The notes below the pieces were generated by a model. It searched no databases, was not told where the DNA came from, and saw nothing but the letters and a program-made list of their open reading frames with translations. From positions 1 through 22,592 of the forward strand of contig JBKPDV010000057.1 in NCBI GenBank assembly GCA_046728075.1: a DNA stretch of 22,592 nt, in the 5' to 3' direction. The position numbers were made by a program, and so were the translations under genes. This DNA comes from JBKPDV01 sp046728075 (GTDB lineage: Bacteria; Acidobacteriota; Thermoanaerobaculia; UBA5066; Gp7-AA6). Below, one piece after another: positions 1-6,929 of the stretch (position 1 is its first letter; every line of letters starts with the position of its first letter).

Positions 1-318
1 GACCTTCGCCGCGCCCGCGATCGCCGCGATGGTCCGAAGAACGGGGAGCGAGCCTCCGAGCAGGAGCGCGAGCTTTGCGTAGAGCGCGACCATCGGCGCG
101 CAGTCCACGTACCCCCAGTCGAGATGCCGACCGAGATCCAGAAAGTACAGCTCGTCGCGAAAGTAGCCGTACTTGCCGGCGGTGGCCAGGTGGAGAAGGA
201 GCTTGACGCCGGCGATCAACGCGAGAAGCCGCAGGTCCAGAGGCGGGAGCGGCGAGGACTCGCGCGGAAGGTTCGACGCGCCCGCTGGTTGCTTCACGCC
301 GCCCGGCGGCTCAGCCAT
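1..318 (-). CDS. Glycosyltransferase family 39 (ArnT/PMT-like) membrane protein, N-terminal part
   Basis: The first 106 codons of a gene that leaves the window at base 1. After a proline-rich cytoplasmic start comes a first hydrophobic helix (about residues 28-45), then the segment YGYFRDELYFLDLGRHLDWG (about residues 50-69) followed by YVDCAPMVAL. The paired acidic residues after the first helix (RDE) and the 'HLDWGYVD.PP'-like block are typical of GT39-type polyprenyl-phosphate-dependent glycosyltransferases, which move a sugar from a lipid carrier on the outer face of the inner membrane. The acceptor cannot be known from this fragment. The start is supported by GAGGGA six bases upstream of the ATG. 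It lies 84 bp downstream of the BNR-repeat gene on the same strand and could be co-transcribed. Family call is by remembered motif; the rest of the protein is not visible. Confidence 0.72.
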   Translation of the reverse strand, partial: MAEPPGGVKQPAGASNLPRESSPLPPLDLRLLALIAGVKLLLHLATAGKYGYFRDELYFLDLGRHLDWGYVDCAPMVALYAKLALLLGGSLPVLRTIAAIAGAAKV

Positions 319-323
319 ACAAA

Positions 324-333
324 ATCCCTCGTC
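324..333 (-). promoter_or_regulatory. Ribosome binding site of the GT39 gene, inside a 10-bp direct repeat of the upstream element
   Basis: Minus-strand GACGAGGGAT is followed by TTTGT and ATG. GAGGGA is the only reasonable Shine-Dalgarno for the GT39 start. The same decamer occurs 31 bases upstream in the interspersed repeat, so the ribosome site may be part of the repeat or of its partial second end. Confidence 0.45.
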
Positions 334-353
334 TCGGCGGATTTACGGGAGCA

Positions 354-386
354 GATCCCTCGTCGCTTCGCTCCTCGGAATGACAG
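354..386 (-). repeat. Interspersed REP-like repeat ('CATTCCGAGGAGCGAAGCGACGAGG' type)
   Basis: Read on the minus strand, this gap element begins CTGTCATTCCGAGGAGCGAA and continues GCGACGAGGGATC. It matches a short intergenic element scattered in many bacterial genomes, often mistranslated as a 'HSEERSDEGS' peptide. It sits in the 84-bp gap between the BNR gene stop and the GT39 start and is not coding. Its 10-mer GACGAGGGAT (355-364) recurs at 324-333, just before the GT39 start. Only one full copy lies in this window, so the repeat call rests on knowledge of the element, not on local repetition. Confidence 0.6.
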
Positions 387-402
387 AAGCGCGGGACAAG
401 CG

Positions 403-3400
403 CTAGGCCGCCGTCTTCTTTTGCCCGTCCTCGCCGGCCGCCGGCCGCACGGGCGCGAGCTTGCGTTTCTCCAGCTCCTGGTTGAGAGGCGTCAGCGGTT
501 TGAGAGACTCTTCGAACTTCGAGCGCTTGCCGGCCACATCCTTCTCGAGGTCGGCCATTCGAGAGAGCTGCGACTCGGTCGGCCGCTGCTCGGAGTTGTT
601 GACGTTGCCGTAGAGCATGCCGAGCTCCTCGCGAGGCTTCTCCTCGCCGGAGATCCCTTCGCCCTGCGCCGTCGAGACGAGCGCCGCTCGTTGCTGCTCC
701 ATCTGATCGGCGAACGCCTCGAGCTTTTTGCGCAGGGCATCGCCGGCCGGGAGCCCGGCGGCGCGCGCTCGAGCCTGATCGCGTGCGTCCGTGATGCGCG
801 CCACGAGCGCCGTCAGCTGTTCGACCAGACCGTGGAGCTTCCACGCGGTCTCGTACTGGAGCTTGCGGTCGGCGTCGCTGACGTGGCTGCGCCGGTCGTA
901 CACGAGCGGCAAATCCGCCGTATAGGTGTCCTTGTTCTTGATCAGTTTGACCTTGTAGGTACCCCCGAGTACCCGAGGCCCGAGGATGGAGCCGAAATTC
1001 GGAATCAGACCGGTGCCGGGTGCGTATTTCGGGGAGGCCCCCCGCATCTCCCACACGACGCGGTTGATCCCCCTGCGCTTGCCGCCCGGGATTGTGGAGA
1101 CGAGCTTCCCATCGGGGTCGTAGATTTCGAGCTTCAGCTCTCCGACGATATGGCGCTTCTTCAGATAGTAGGTAATCGTCGCGAATTCCGGCAGCGTGCG
1201 GCCATCGAAGTTGCCGTCGCCGCTCCATCCTGGCTCCGGGACCGCCGGGATCGCCAGGACCGCGGGGCGCCCCGGGAGAATCGCGACGTCCGAATCGAGA
1301 GTCTTCGGTGTGAGCGCCCGCAGAGGCCGCAGGTCGTCCAAGATGTAGATGCCGCGGCCGTGAGTCGCGATGATGAGGTCTCCCTCGCGCGCCTGGAACG
1401 CGAGATCGCGCACCGCAACGGCGGGCATTTCCGAACGGAAGGCGGCCCACGACGCGCCGCCGTCGAACGAGAGGAAGAGCCCGGACTCGGTGCCGAGGAA
1501 GAGCAGAGTCGCGACGGCCGGATCCTGCTTGACGACGTGGGCATAGCCCTTCAGATCGGCCGTCGCCAGACTCTTCCAGGTCTTGCCGAAGTCGGTCGTC
1601 CGGAACACGTGTGTCTTCATGTCGCCCGTCATGTGGCCGTCGAACGTGGCGAACGCGGTCGACTCGTCGTACGGGGACGCCTCGACAGAAGAGACCCACG
1701 TGCCTTTGGGAAGGCCGGGCGCGTTGCCGGCGACATTGGTCCAGCTCTTGCCGCCGTCTCTGGTGACTTGCAGGTTGCCGTCGTCCGTTCCCACCCAGAT
1801 CACGTTCTTGTTCCTGGGCGACTCGGCGATCGCATAGATCGTGCAGTGGTTCTCCGCCGTGGAGTTGTCGCGCGTCAGGCCGCCCGACTCCTCCTGCTTC
1901 TGCTTCTGCGGGTCGTTGGTCGTCAAGTCGGGCGAGATGCGCTCCCAGCTCTCTCCCTTGTCGCGTGACCGGAAGAGAAACTGGCTGCCGATGTAGAGCG
2001 TTCCCGGCTGAGTCGCTGAGAGGTGAATCGGCGCGTTCCAGTTGAAGCGATACTTCGGCTCGCCTTCCCGGGGAGAGGGCTTGACGTCCTTGAGCTCCCG
2101 CGTGGACTTGCGGGCGCGGAAGATCCATCCGCCCTGACACTCGCAGTAGACGTTGTCCTCGTCGGTCGGATCCACGAAGGTCCAGAACCCGTCGCAGAAG
2201 AGCAGCGAAGTCCACCGGGAGGGCGGAATGCTGCCGGGATAACGGGACGGACCGTACCAAACGAGGTTGTCCTGCAGGCCGCCGTAGAGGTTGTACGGAT
2301 CGGCCGAGTCCGTGCTGACATGGTAGAACTGGCCGACGGGCAGCGACCCGACAAAGCCCCACCGCGCGCCGCGGTCCGTCGAGTGATACACGCCGCCGTC
2401 CGTGCCGATCAGGAGCTCCTCGTTGTTCTTCGGATTGATCCAGATCGTGTGGACGTCTCCGTGGTATGAGCCCCCGAGACTGCTCCAGCTCTTTCCGGCG
2501 TCGTCGGTGACGTGGAGGTTGAAGGCGGTCTTGTAGATCCGATCGGCGCTCTTGGGGTCCGCCGCCATGTTGGCGAAGTAGAAGGGGCGGCCGGTCACGG
2601 CGCTCGCCGTCGTCTGCCGCGTCCAGGACTCTCCCTTGTCCGCCGAGCGATAGAAGCTCGAATCCTGCGAGCCCGAGACCTTGGGATCCCGCCGCGACTC
2701 GACGGCCGCGAACACGACGTTGGGATCGACGGGCGAAACAGTCAACGCGATGCGCCCGAGATCGCCGGTGGAGAATCCCTTCAAGGTCTTGCGCCAGGTC
2801 GAACCGCCGTCGGTGGATTTGTAGAGTCCGCTCCGGGGACCGCCGGAGCTGAAAAAGTAAGGCTTGCGGCGGAACTGCCACATGCCGGCGTAAAGAGTCC
2901 GGCCGTCGCTCGGGTCGATGGCGATGTCCGAGCAGCCGGTGTCGGGGGCAACATACAGCACCTTCTCCCAGGTCTTGCCGCCGTCCTTCGTGCGGTAGAC
3001 GCCGCGATCGGGATGATCGTCGAAGAGGTGGCCGGTCGCACACACGAACGCGACGTTGGAATCTTTCGGATCGAGAACGATGCGCGCGATGCGCTCGGTC
3101 TGCTCGAGCCCGAGACGGCTCCAGGTCTCTCCGTTGTCGGTCGTCTTGTAGACGCCGTCGCCGACGGAAACGCTGTTGCGTGTCCAGGTCTCACCGGTTC
3201 CCACCCAGACTGTCTTCGGATCCTTCGGATCGATCCGGATGGCGCCGATGGACTGGCTCTTCCCGTCCTTGTCGAAGACGGGTTTGAACTCCAGGCCGCC
3301 ATCCACGGACTTCCAGACTCCTCCCGAAGCCGCGCCGACCCAGACGGTCAGCCGGTCGCCGGCCACGGCGTCGATCGCGGCAATCCGGCCGCTCATGACG

Positions 3401-3546
3401 GCCGGGCCGATCTGGCGAACCTCGAGGCCGCCCAAAGTATCGGAATCGATCTTCACCTCGTCCGCGGGAGCGGCCGGCGCGAGGAGCAGGAAGGAAGTGA
3501 GGAGGCTGAGAGCGGCCGGGATTCGGAAAACCGCGCGCTCGGTCAT
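403..3546 (-). CDS. Secreted sortilin/VPS10-like BNR-repeat beta-propeller protein (1047 aa)
   Basis: A signal peptide (residues 1-28, ending APA) is followed by a long propeller region with about eleven Asp-box motifs (S/T-x-D-x-G-x-T/S-W) spread from about residue 80 to 695, such as TTDNGETWSRL, TKDGGKTWEKV and STDGGSTWRKT. A conserved entry motif RQIGPAVMSGRI (about 44-55) and an exit motif ATHGRGIYILDDLRPL close the propeller. The C-terminal third is a beta-sandwich-like segment plus a charged helical tail ending in a Lys-rich stretch. Such proteins are often annotated as glycosyl hydrolase or sortilin-like, but I see no catalytic residues that prove hydrolysis; a binding or scaffold role outside the cytoplasm is as likely. 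It follows the LolA-like gene by 9 bp, and its AGGGG ribosome site touches that gene's stop codon, so the two are probably one operon. It is a paralogue of the gene at 12828-16115. Confidence 0.88.
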   Translation of the reverse strand: MTERAVFRIPAALSLLTSFLLLAPAAPADEVKIDSDTLGGLEVRQIGPAVMSGRIAAIDAVAGDRLTVWVGAASGGVWKSVDGGLEFKPVFDKDGKSQSIGAIRIDPKDPKTVWVGTGETWTRNSVSVGDGVYKTTDNGETWSRLGLEQTERIARIVLDPKDSNVAFVCATGHLFDDHPDRGVYRTKDGGKTWEKVLYVAPDTGCSDIAIDPSDGRTLYAGMWQFRRKPYFFSSGGPRSGLYKSTDGGSTWRKTLKGFSTGDLGRIALTVSPVDPNVVFAAVESRRDPKVSGSQDSSFYRSADKGESWTRQTTASAVTGRPFYFANMAADPKSADRIYKTAFNLHVTDDAGKSWSSLGGSYHGDVHTIWINPKNNEELLIGTDGGVYHSTDRGARWGFVGSLPVGQFYHVSTDSADPYNLYGGLQDNLVWYGPSRYPGSIPPSRWTSLLFCDGFWTFVDPTDEDNVYCECQGGWIFRARKSTRELKDVKPSPREGEPKYRFNWNAPIHLSATQPGTLYIGSQFLFRSRDKGESWERISPDLTTNDPQKQKQEESGGLTRDNSTAENHCTIYAIAESPRNKNVIWVGTDDGNLQVTRDGGKSWTNVAGNAPGLPKGTWVSSVEASPYDESTAFATFDGHMTGDMKTHVFRTTDFGKTWKSLATADLKGYAHVVKQDPAVATLLFLGTESGLFLSFDGGASWAAFRSEMPAVAVRDLAFQAREGDLIIATHGRGIYILDDLRPLRALTPKTLDSDVAILPGRPAVLAIPAVPEPGWSGDGNFDGRTLPEFATITYYLKKRHIVGELKLEIYDPDGKLVSTIPGGKRRGINRVVWEMRGASPKYAPGTGLIPNFGSILGPRVLGGTYKVKLIKNKDTYTADLPLVYDRRSHVSDADRKLQYETAWKLHGLVEQLTALVARITDARDQARARAAGLPAGDALRKKLEAFADQMEQQRAALVSTAQGEGISGEEKPREELGMLYGNVNNSEQRPTESQLSRMADLEKDVAGKRSKFEESLKPLTPLNQELEKRKLAPVRPAAGEDGQKKTAA

Positions 3547-3555
3547 CGCGGACCC

Positions 3556-4323
3556 CTATTTCTTCTCGGCCGGCTTCTTCTCGGCCGGTTCGTCCTTCTT
3601 CGCCGGCATCGCGAAGCGGGAATCGTCGATCGGGACGTCGAGCTCCACCTTCTCGATCGTGATCTTCTGTTTCTGCGGCTGTCCCTTGAGTCCGCCTTCG
3701 AGGGAGTGGGGAATCATCAGCCCGCGTATCTCTTTGTAGTCGCCGATCGTCTGCTCGCTTTCCTTTTCCGTCCCGCGCACCGTGCGCTTCCCCTCGGTCT
3801 TGATATCGAGATACGAATCGGTATCGAGATAGAAGTAACGAATGTTGCCGTTTTTCAACGAGACCTTGATTTTGTAGGCATCGGTCCCCTCGACCTTCTC
3901 TTTGCCTACAAGCTCCACCTTGTGACCTTTGGCTTTCCAGTCGACCAGAGGACCGTCCATGTCCGCCTGCTCCTCGGCGTCCCTCAAGTCCTCGGGCGAC
4001 ATCGGCTCCGCGTTCTTGCCGCCGCCGAAGGGATTGAGAATCCACCCTTGTTTGCCGTCGTACGCCTGGCTGAGCGTCATGCCCTGGACGACGATGTCCA
4101 GGCGAACCTTGTCCGGACGCTTGCTTTCGATCAAGAGCGGCGCCTCCATTCCCGGGCCGATGGTCGTCTTGCCGGTGATCCTCATCGTCTTGACCGCCTT
4201 GAGCTTCTCCAGGCCGCCGCGGGCCTGGATGTTCTTGGTGACGACCTCATCGACGGTCTGGGCTGGGAGAGCGGCGGCGAAGGCGAGACAGGCGACCAGA
4301 ACGAGAGCGACGCGTCGAACCAT
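3556..4323 (-). CDS. Exported LolA-like (outer-membrane lipoprotein-sorting-type) protein, 255 aa
   Basis: A clear signal peptide (MVRRVALVLVACLAFAAALPAQ, cut after about residue 22, in two parts: a basic start and a hydrophobic core) precedes the opening TVDEVVTKNIQARGGLEKL, which is characteristic of LolA/LolB-fold proteins of Acidobacteriota and relatives. The middle has repeated beta-strand patterns, including the YDGKQGWILNPFGGG and GTDAYKIKVSLKNG segments expected of an incomplete beta-barrel that holds a lipid or hydrophobic ligand. The C-terminus ends in a Lys/Glu/Pro tail (AKKDEPAEKKPAEKK). The start at 4323 is chosen over longer in-frame starts because it carries a strong AAGGAGGA site and a signal peptide. 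Its first 77 bases overlap the end of the small membrane gene upstream, and 9 bp separate it from the BNR gene downstream. It may help deliver or anchor the BNR protein, which is inference. Confidence 0.75.
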   Translation of the reverse strand: MVRRVALVLVACLAFAAALPAQTVDEVVTKNIQARGGLEKLKAVKTMRITGKTTIGPGMEAPLLIESKRPDKVRLDIVVQGMTLSQAYDGKQGWILNPFGGGKNAEPMSPEDLRDAEEQADMDGPLVDWKAKGHKVELVGKEKVEGTDAYKIKVSLKNGNIRYFYLDTDSYLDIKTEGKRTVRGTEKESEQTIGDYKEIRGLMIPHSLEGGLKGQPQKQKITIEKVELDVPIDDSRFAMPAKKDEPAEKKPAEKK

Positions 4324-4684
4324 GGAGTCCTCCTTGTCTGGAGGCGTAAGCATATGTCGCGGATGGGAAGAAGTCGGTAGTCGGTACGATCGCTCCCGGT
4401 AGCATGATCTGGAAGTAGTAGTGCTCGCCCGTCGCGGAGGGCATTGCCGCCACGGCATAGGCGAGAACGAACCCCACGGCCACTCCGAAGACGGTGCCGA
4501 GCGCCAACGAGCCGACCTTCTTTGCAAACCATCCGATCAAGACGCCGGCGATCAGGCCCTTGAAGGTCGAGCCGATGACGATGCCGACAATCTGCGGCCG
4601 AACGGCTGGCGTGAACCAGGCGGTCAGGCCGTCCAGGACCCCGAGAAGGCCCCCGAGAACCAATCCGAAAACCGGTTTGTTCAT
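4247..4684 (-). CDS. Small multi-helix membrane protein of unknown function, 145 aa
   Basis: The first about 100 residues hold three hydrophobic, Gly-rich stretches: VFGLVLGGLLGVLDGLTAWF (5-24), IVGIVIGSTFKGLIAGVLIG (about 32-51) and a third from about 60 to 80, followed by HYYFQIMLPGAIV. The glycine spacing suggests tightly packed helices. TAGGAGAG lies 6-7 bases before the ATG. From about residue 102 the sequence turns polar, Ser/Arg-rich and unlike the first part, and the last 77 bases run through the start of the next gene in another frame. The true protein may have ended soon after 'LPGAIV', so the tail could come from a frameshift or a lost stop. I do not recognise a named family. It leads the leftward operon with the LolA-like and BNR genes. 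Confidence 0.6.
   Translation of the reverse strand: MNKPVFGLVLGGLLGVLDGLTAWFTPAVRPQIVGIVIGSTFKGLIAGVLIGWFAKKVGSLALGTVFGVAVGFVLAYAVAAMPSATGEHYYFQIMLPGAIVPTTDFFPSATYAYASRQGGLHGSTRRSRSGRLSRLRRRSPSPDRR
4328..4335 (-). promoter_or_regulatory. Strong Shine-Dalgarno that fixes the LolA-like start
   Basis: Minus-strand AAGGAGGA is followed by CTCC and ATG (4323). It decides the start against in-frame starts farther upstream that would lack a signal peptide. The site lies inside the 3' end of the preceding membrane gene. Confidence 0.7.
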
Positions 4685-4729
4685 TCTCTCACTCTCCTAC
4701 CGTTCTTTTAAACGCCGGAGTCGATTCCT

Positions 4730-4999
4730 TTAGCGCCCGAGAAAAAGAATCAACAGCGTGCGGACCACCAGGTAGGTCGCCACCAGGAAGGTCGCCATGC
4801 GGTGGTGGGATCCGAACCGCCGGAGCTTCTCGGGCAGGGTCTCGCGATGGGCCTCCGGCACGTAGCGCGCGATGTCGGCCGAGAGGGCGTGCGCGTCGGG
4901 ATAACGCGCCGCGGGCTCGCTCTGCGTCGCCCTGGAAGCCACCGACCGGATCGCGCGGGGCGCTCTTGCGGGAAGGCCGGACGCATCCAGCAGGAACAC
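4730..4999 (-). pseudogene. C-terminal remnant of a PknB-type Ser/Thr protein kinase
   Basis: The minus-strand frame ending at 4730 encodes about 90 residues resembling the end of an acidobacterial kinase. The segment APRAIRSVASRATQSEPAAR followed by YPDAHALSADIARY matches the last kinase-lobe helices ('RAI..KA...P..RY.DA..L..D..R'). It is followed by a juxtamembrane segment and a single C-terminal membrane helix (MATFLVATYLVVRTLLILFL). The catalytic part (P-loop, HRD, DFG) is absent, and the sequence upstream of about 5010 in all minus frames does not look like kinase. No ribosome site precedes the GTG at 4999, so I treat it as a relic. It could instead be a short expressed tail protein. The divergent dehydratase gene starts about 105 bp away. 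Confidence 0.5.
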
Positions 5000-5104
5000 G
5001 AGGATGGGAAATGCAAGCAGGCTGTGACTGGCCGCATGTCGCGTCCCTCGGCGGCGGTAGCGGCCGAGGACGCTCGGTCCGTGGGACGCCGGGGAAATGA
5101 GTTG

Positions 5105-6079
5105 ATGCATGCTAGGCCGGTCGTGCTGAGCATCAACCGAATCGAGCAGGCCCGCTCTTTTCTGGCCGGGCACTTGCGGCGCACGCCGGTGGAGGAATCG
5201 CCGGGGCTTTCGAAATCTCTCGGGGCGCCCGTGTGGCTGAAACTCGAGATGCTGCAGGTGACCGGCTCCTTCAAGGTGCGCGGAGCGTTCTGGAAGCTCT
5301 CGCGCCTGACAGAGGCTGAGCGACGCGCGGGAATCGCGACGTGCTCGGCCGGTAACCACGGCAAGGGGATCGCCTGGGCGTCGCGGCTTCTGGGGCTGGC
5401 TCCGACGATCTACGTTCCAAGGAGTGTCGATCCCGCCAAGCACAGCGCGATGGTTGCGTTGGGGGCCGACGTGATCGTTTCGGATTTCGATGGCTACGAT
5501 GACACGGAGGTTTGGGCGCGCGAAGAGACCGCTCGGAGCGGGAAGGTCTTTGTCTCCGCGTTCGACGATGAAGACATCATGGCGGGAAACGGCGGCACTC
5601 TCGCGCTGGAAGTCCTCGAGGACGTCCCGGATGCCCGAGGATTCCTGTTGCCGGTGGGTGGCGGCGGTCTCTCGGCGGGCTTCTCGTTCATCGCCAAGGA
5701 ACGATTGCCCGCCGCAACGGTCGTTGGGTGCCAGCTCGAGGCCTCGCCGGGGTTGAAGCTCTCGCTCGAGGCGGGTCACGCCGTGACACGCCTGCCCGCG
5801 GTCGAGACGGTCGCTGGCGGCATCGAAGGGGGCCTCGGCGAGAAGCCGTTCAAGGTGCTGCGCACCCGCATCGATCGGGTCGCGCTGATCAGAGAGGAAG
5901 AGATTCTCCAGGCCGTACGCTGGACGCTCGAGTCACACCAATACGTGATCGAGCCCTCCGCCGCGGCGCCCGTCGCGGCCTGTCTGACGGGCAAGGCCGG
6001 GCGTTTCGATGCGCCCGTGGTCGTCGTCCTCTCCGGGCGCAACGTCGCGCTCCCGACACTGCGGCGGATTCTCGGCTGA
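5105..6079 (+). CDS. Threonine/serine ammonia-lyase-like PLP enzyme (fold type II), 324 aa
   Basis: The protein matches the catalytic domain of the threonine dehydratase/serine racemase group. The PLP lysine is K57 in QVTGSFKVRGA. The substrate loop is SAGNHGKG (81-88), the phosphate-binding glycine loop is PVGGGGLSAG (183-192), and the C-terminal ligand motif reads SGRN (310-313) where many family members have SGGN. EPSAAAPV (283-290) is also typical. These enzymes deaminate threonine or serine to a 2-oxo acid, or act on related hydroxy-amino acids. At 324 residues it lacks the C-terminal ACT regulatory domain of biosynthetic IlvA, so a catabolic or specialised role is more likely. The ATG at 5105 has GGGGAA about 8 bases upstream; TTG at 5102 or GTG at 5123 are alternatives. 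It converges on the endonuclease-like gene with only 3 bp between stops. Confidence 0.85.
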   Translation: MHARPVVLSINRIEQARSFLAGHLRRTPVEESPGLSKSLGAPVWLKLEMLQVTGSFKVRGAFWKLSRLTEAERRAGIATCSAGNHGKGIAWASRLLGLAPTIYVPRSVDPAKHSAMVALGADVIVSDFDGYDDTEVWAREETARSGKVFVSAFDDEDIMAGNGGTLALEVLEDVPDARGFLLPVGGGGLSAGFSFIAKERLPAATVVGCQLEASPGLKLSLEAGHAVTRLPAVETVAGGIEGGLGEKPFKVLRTRIDRVALIREEEILQAVRWTLESHQYVIEPSAAAPVAACLTGKAGRFDAPVVVVLSGRNVALPTLRRILG

Positions 6080-6082
6080 TCT

Positions 6083-6802
6083 CTAGCGACCCGGCTCCAG
6101 AGCCGCTCGGTAGTAAACGCAGTCGCGTCGCAACGGGCACGCTTCGCATCGAGGGTGGTTACGTTTGCAGAGCTCCTGGCCGTGCCGGCGAAGGAGCTGG
6201 TACGCCTCGATGCGGGCGGCGCAGGTTCGTGGGATCTCCGAGTCCGCGGCGGCCTGCGCAGACTTGTAGGACTTCGAGTAGCTCTTCCCCTCCTTTCCGA
6301 AACCGAGCCTCAGCAGTACCCGCAGCGCGTTGGAATCGAGCGCCAGCATGGGAGCGCTCCCCGAGAAGAGAAGAACCTTCTCCGCGCCCGGCTCGCCGAT
6401 CGAGGGAAACTTCTGGAGAGCCTTGATGGCTTCCCTGGGCTCGCGACGCACGGCGGCGGAGAGATCGCCGCCGAAGTCCTCGAGCACGATCGAGGCGATC
6501 GTGCGGAGCTTCTCGGCGGTTTGCTCCGCCACGATTCCTTTGCAGCCGACCTCGTTCAGGGTCGACGCGTCCGCCTGGAGGATCTTTTCCGGTGACAGAC
6601 CAACTCGATCCCGCAGCATTCCAAACGCCTGGTCTCGCCTCTCGTCGTCGGTCAGGTAGGCGACATTCTCGTAGAGGATCAGCTCGAAGGCGTCGGTGAC
6701 GTTGGGAGGTCCCGGCTTCCCGTACAACTCGCGCAGCGCGTCGAGGACGCGAGCAAGCAACGGACGCGAGCCAGATTTCTTTTCTCGCTTGGGAACAGCC
6801 AC
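6083..6802 (-). CDS. Endonuclease III-like HhH-GPD protein with [4Fe-4S] cluster, 239 aa
   Basis: The fold is recognised from a helix-hairpin-helix segment (FPSIGEPGAEKVLL, 132-145), the following LALDSNALRVLLRL whose D156 fits the catalytic aspartate of the HhH-GPD superfamily, and a C-terminal cluster with C-X6-C-X2-C-X5-C spacing (C212, C219, C222, C228). In E. coli endonuclease III the hairpin reads LPGVGRKTA with catalytic K120; here the aligned residue appears to be P138, so the normal bifunctional glycosylase/lyase chemistry may be missing. It should bind DNA and may excise damaged bases as a monofunctional glycosylase. The start is uncertain: the GTG at 6802 gives a charged start (VAVPKREKKSG) and leaves room for a divergent promoter, while longer forms would run into the formamidase-like gene. 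Confidence 0.78.
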   Translation of the reverse strand: MAVPKREKKSGSRPLLARVLDALRELYGKPGPPNVTDAFELILYENVAYLTDDERRDQAFGMLRDRVGLSPEKILQADASTLNEVGCKGIVAEQTAEKLRTIASIVLEDFGGDLSAAVRREPREAIKALQKFPSIGEPGAEKVLLFSGSAPMLALDSNALRVLLRLGFGKEGKSYSKSYKSAQAAADSEIPRTCAARIEAYQLLRRHGQELCKRNHPRCEACPLRRDCVYYRAALEPGR

Positions 6803-6845
6803 CGGTTTTCCCAACGGTCCTCGGTCGGAGTCTCTCACGCCTTGC

Positions 6846-6874
6846 TTGACGCCGGGCAGTCCCGAACATACTGT
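6846..6874 (+). promoter_or_regulatory. Candidate sigma-70-type promoter for the formamidase-like gene
   Basis: TTGACG (6846-6851), a 17-base spacer and TACTGT (6869-6874), which keeps the T, A and final T of a -10 box. It lies about 55 bases upstream of the ATG at 6930 in the divergent gap. Seen by eye only; GC-rich genomes give chance matches. Confidence 0.35.
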
Positions 6875-6929
6875 CCCGTTCGACGAACACGCCGGGCCGG
6901 TCGCTGTCGCAACAATCTCGGAGGCGCCC

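Noticed and set aside
311..400. The peptide CHSEERSDEGS as a coding region
   Set aside because: It is the known mistranslation of an interspersed repeat, not a protein segment.
311..3043. A 910-codon open frame on the minus strand overlapping the BNR gene
   Set aside because: Arg-rich low-complexity translation without domains; the other minus frame has a signal peptide and Asp boxes. It is a GC-rich shadow.
4685..4760. Promoter for the leftward operon (TTGATT and TAAAGG on minus)
   Set aside because: The spacer is about 15 bases and the -10 match is poor.
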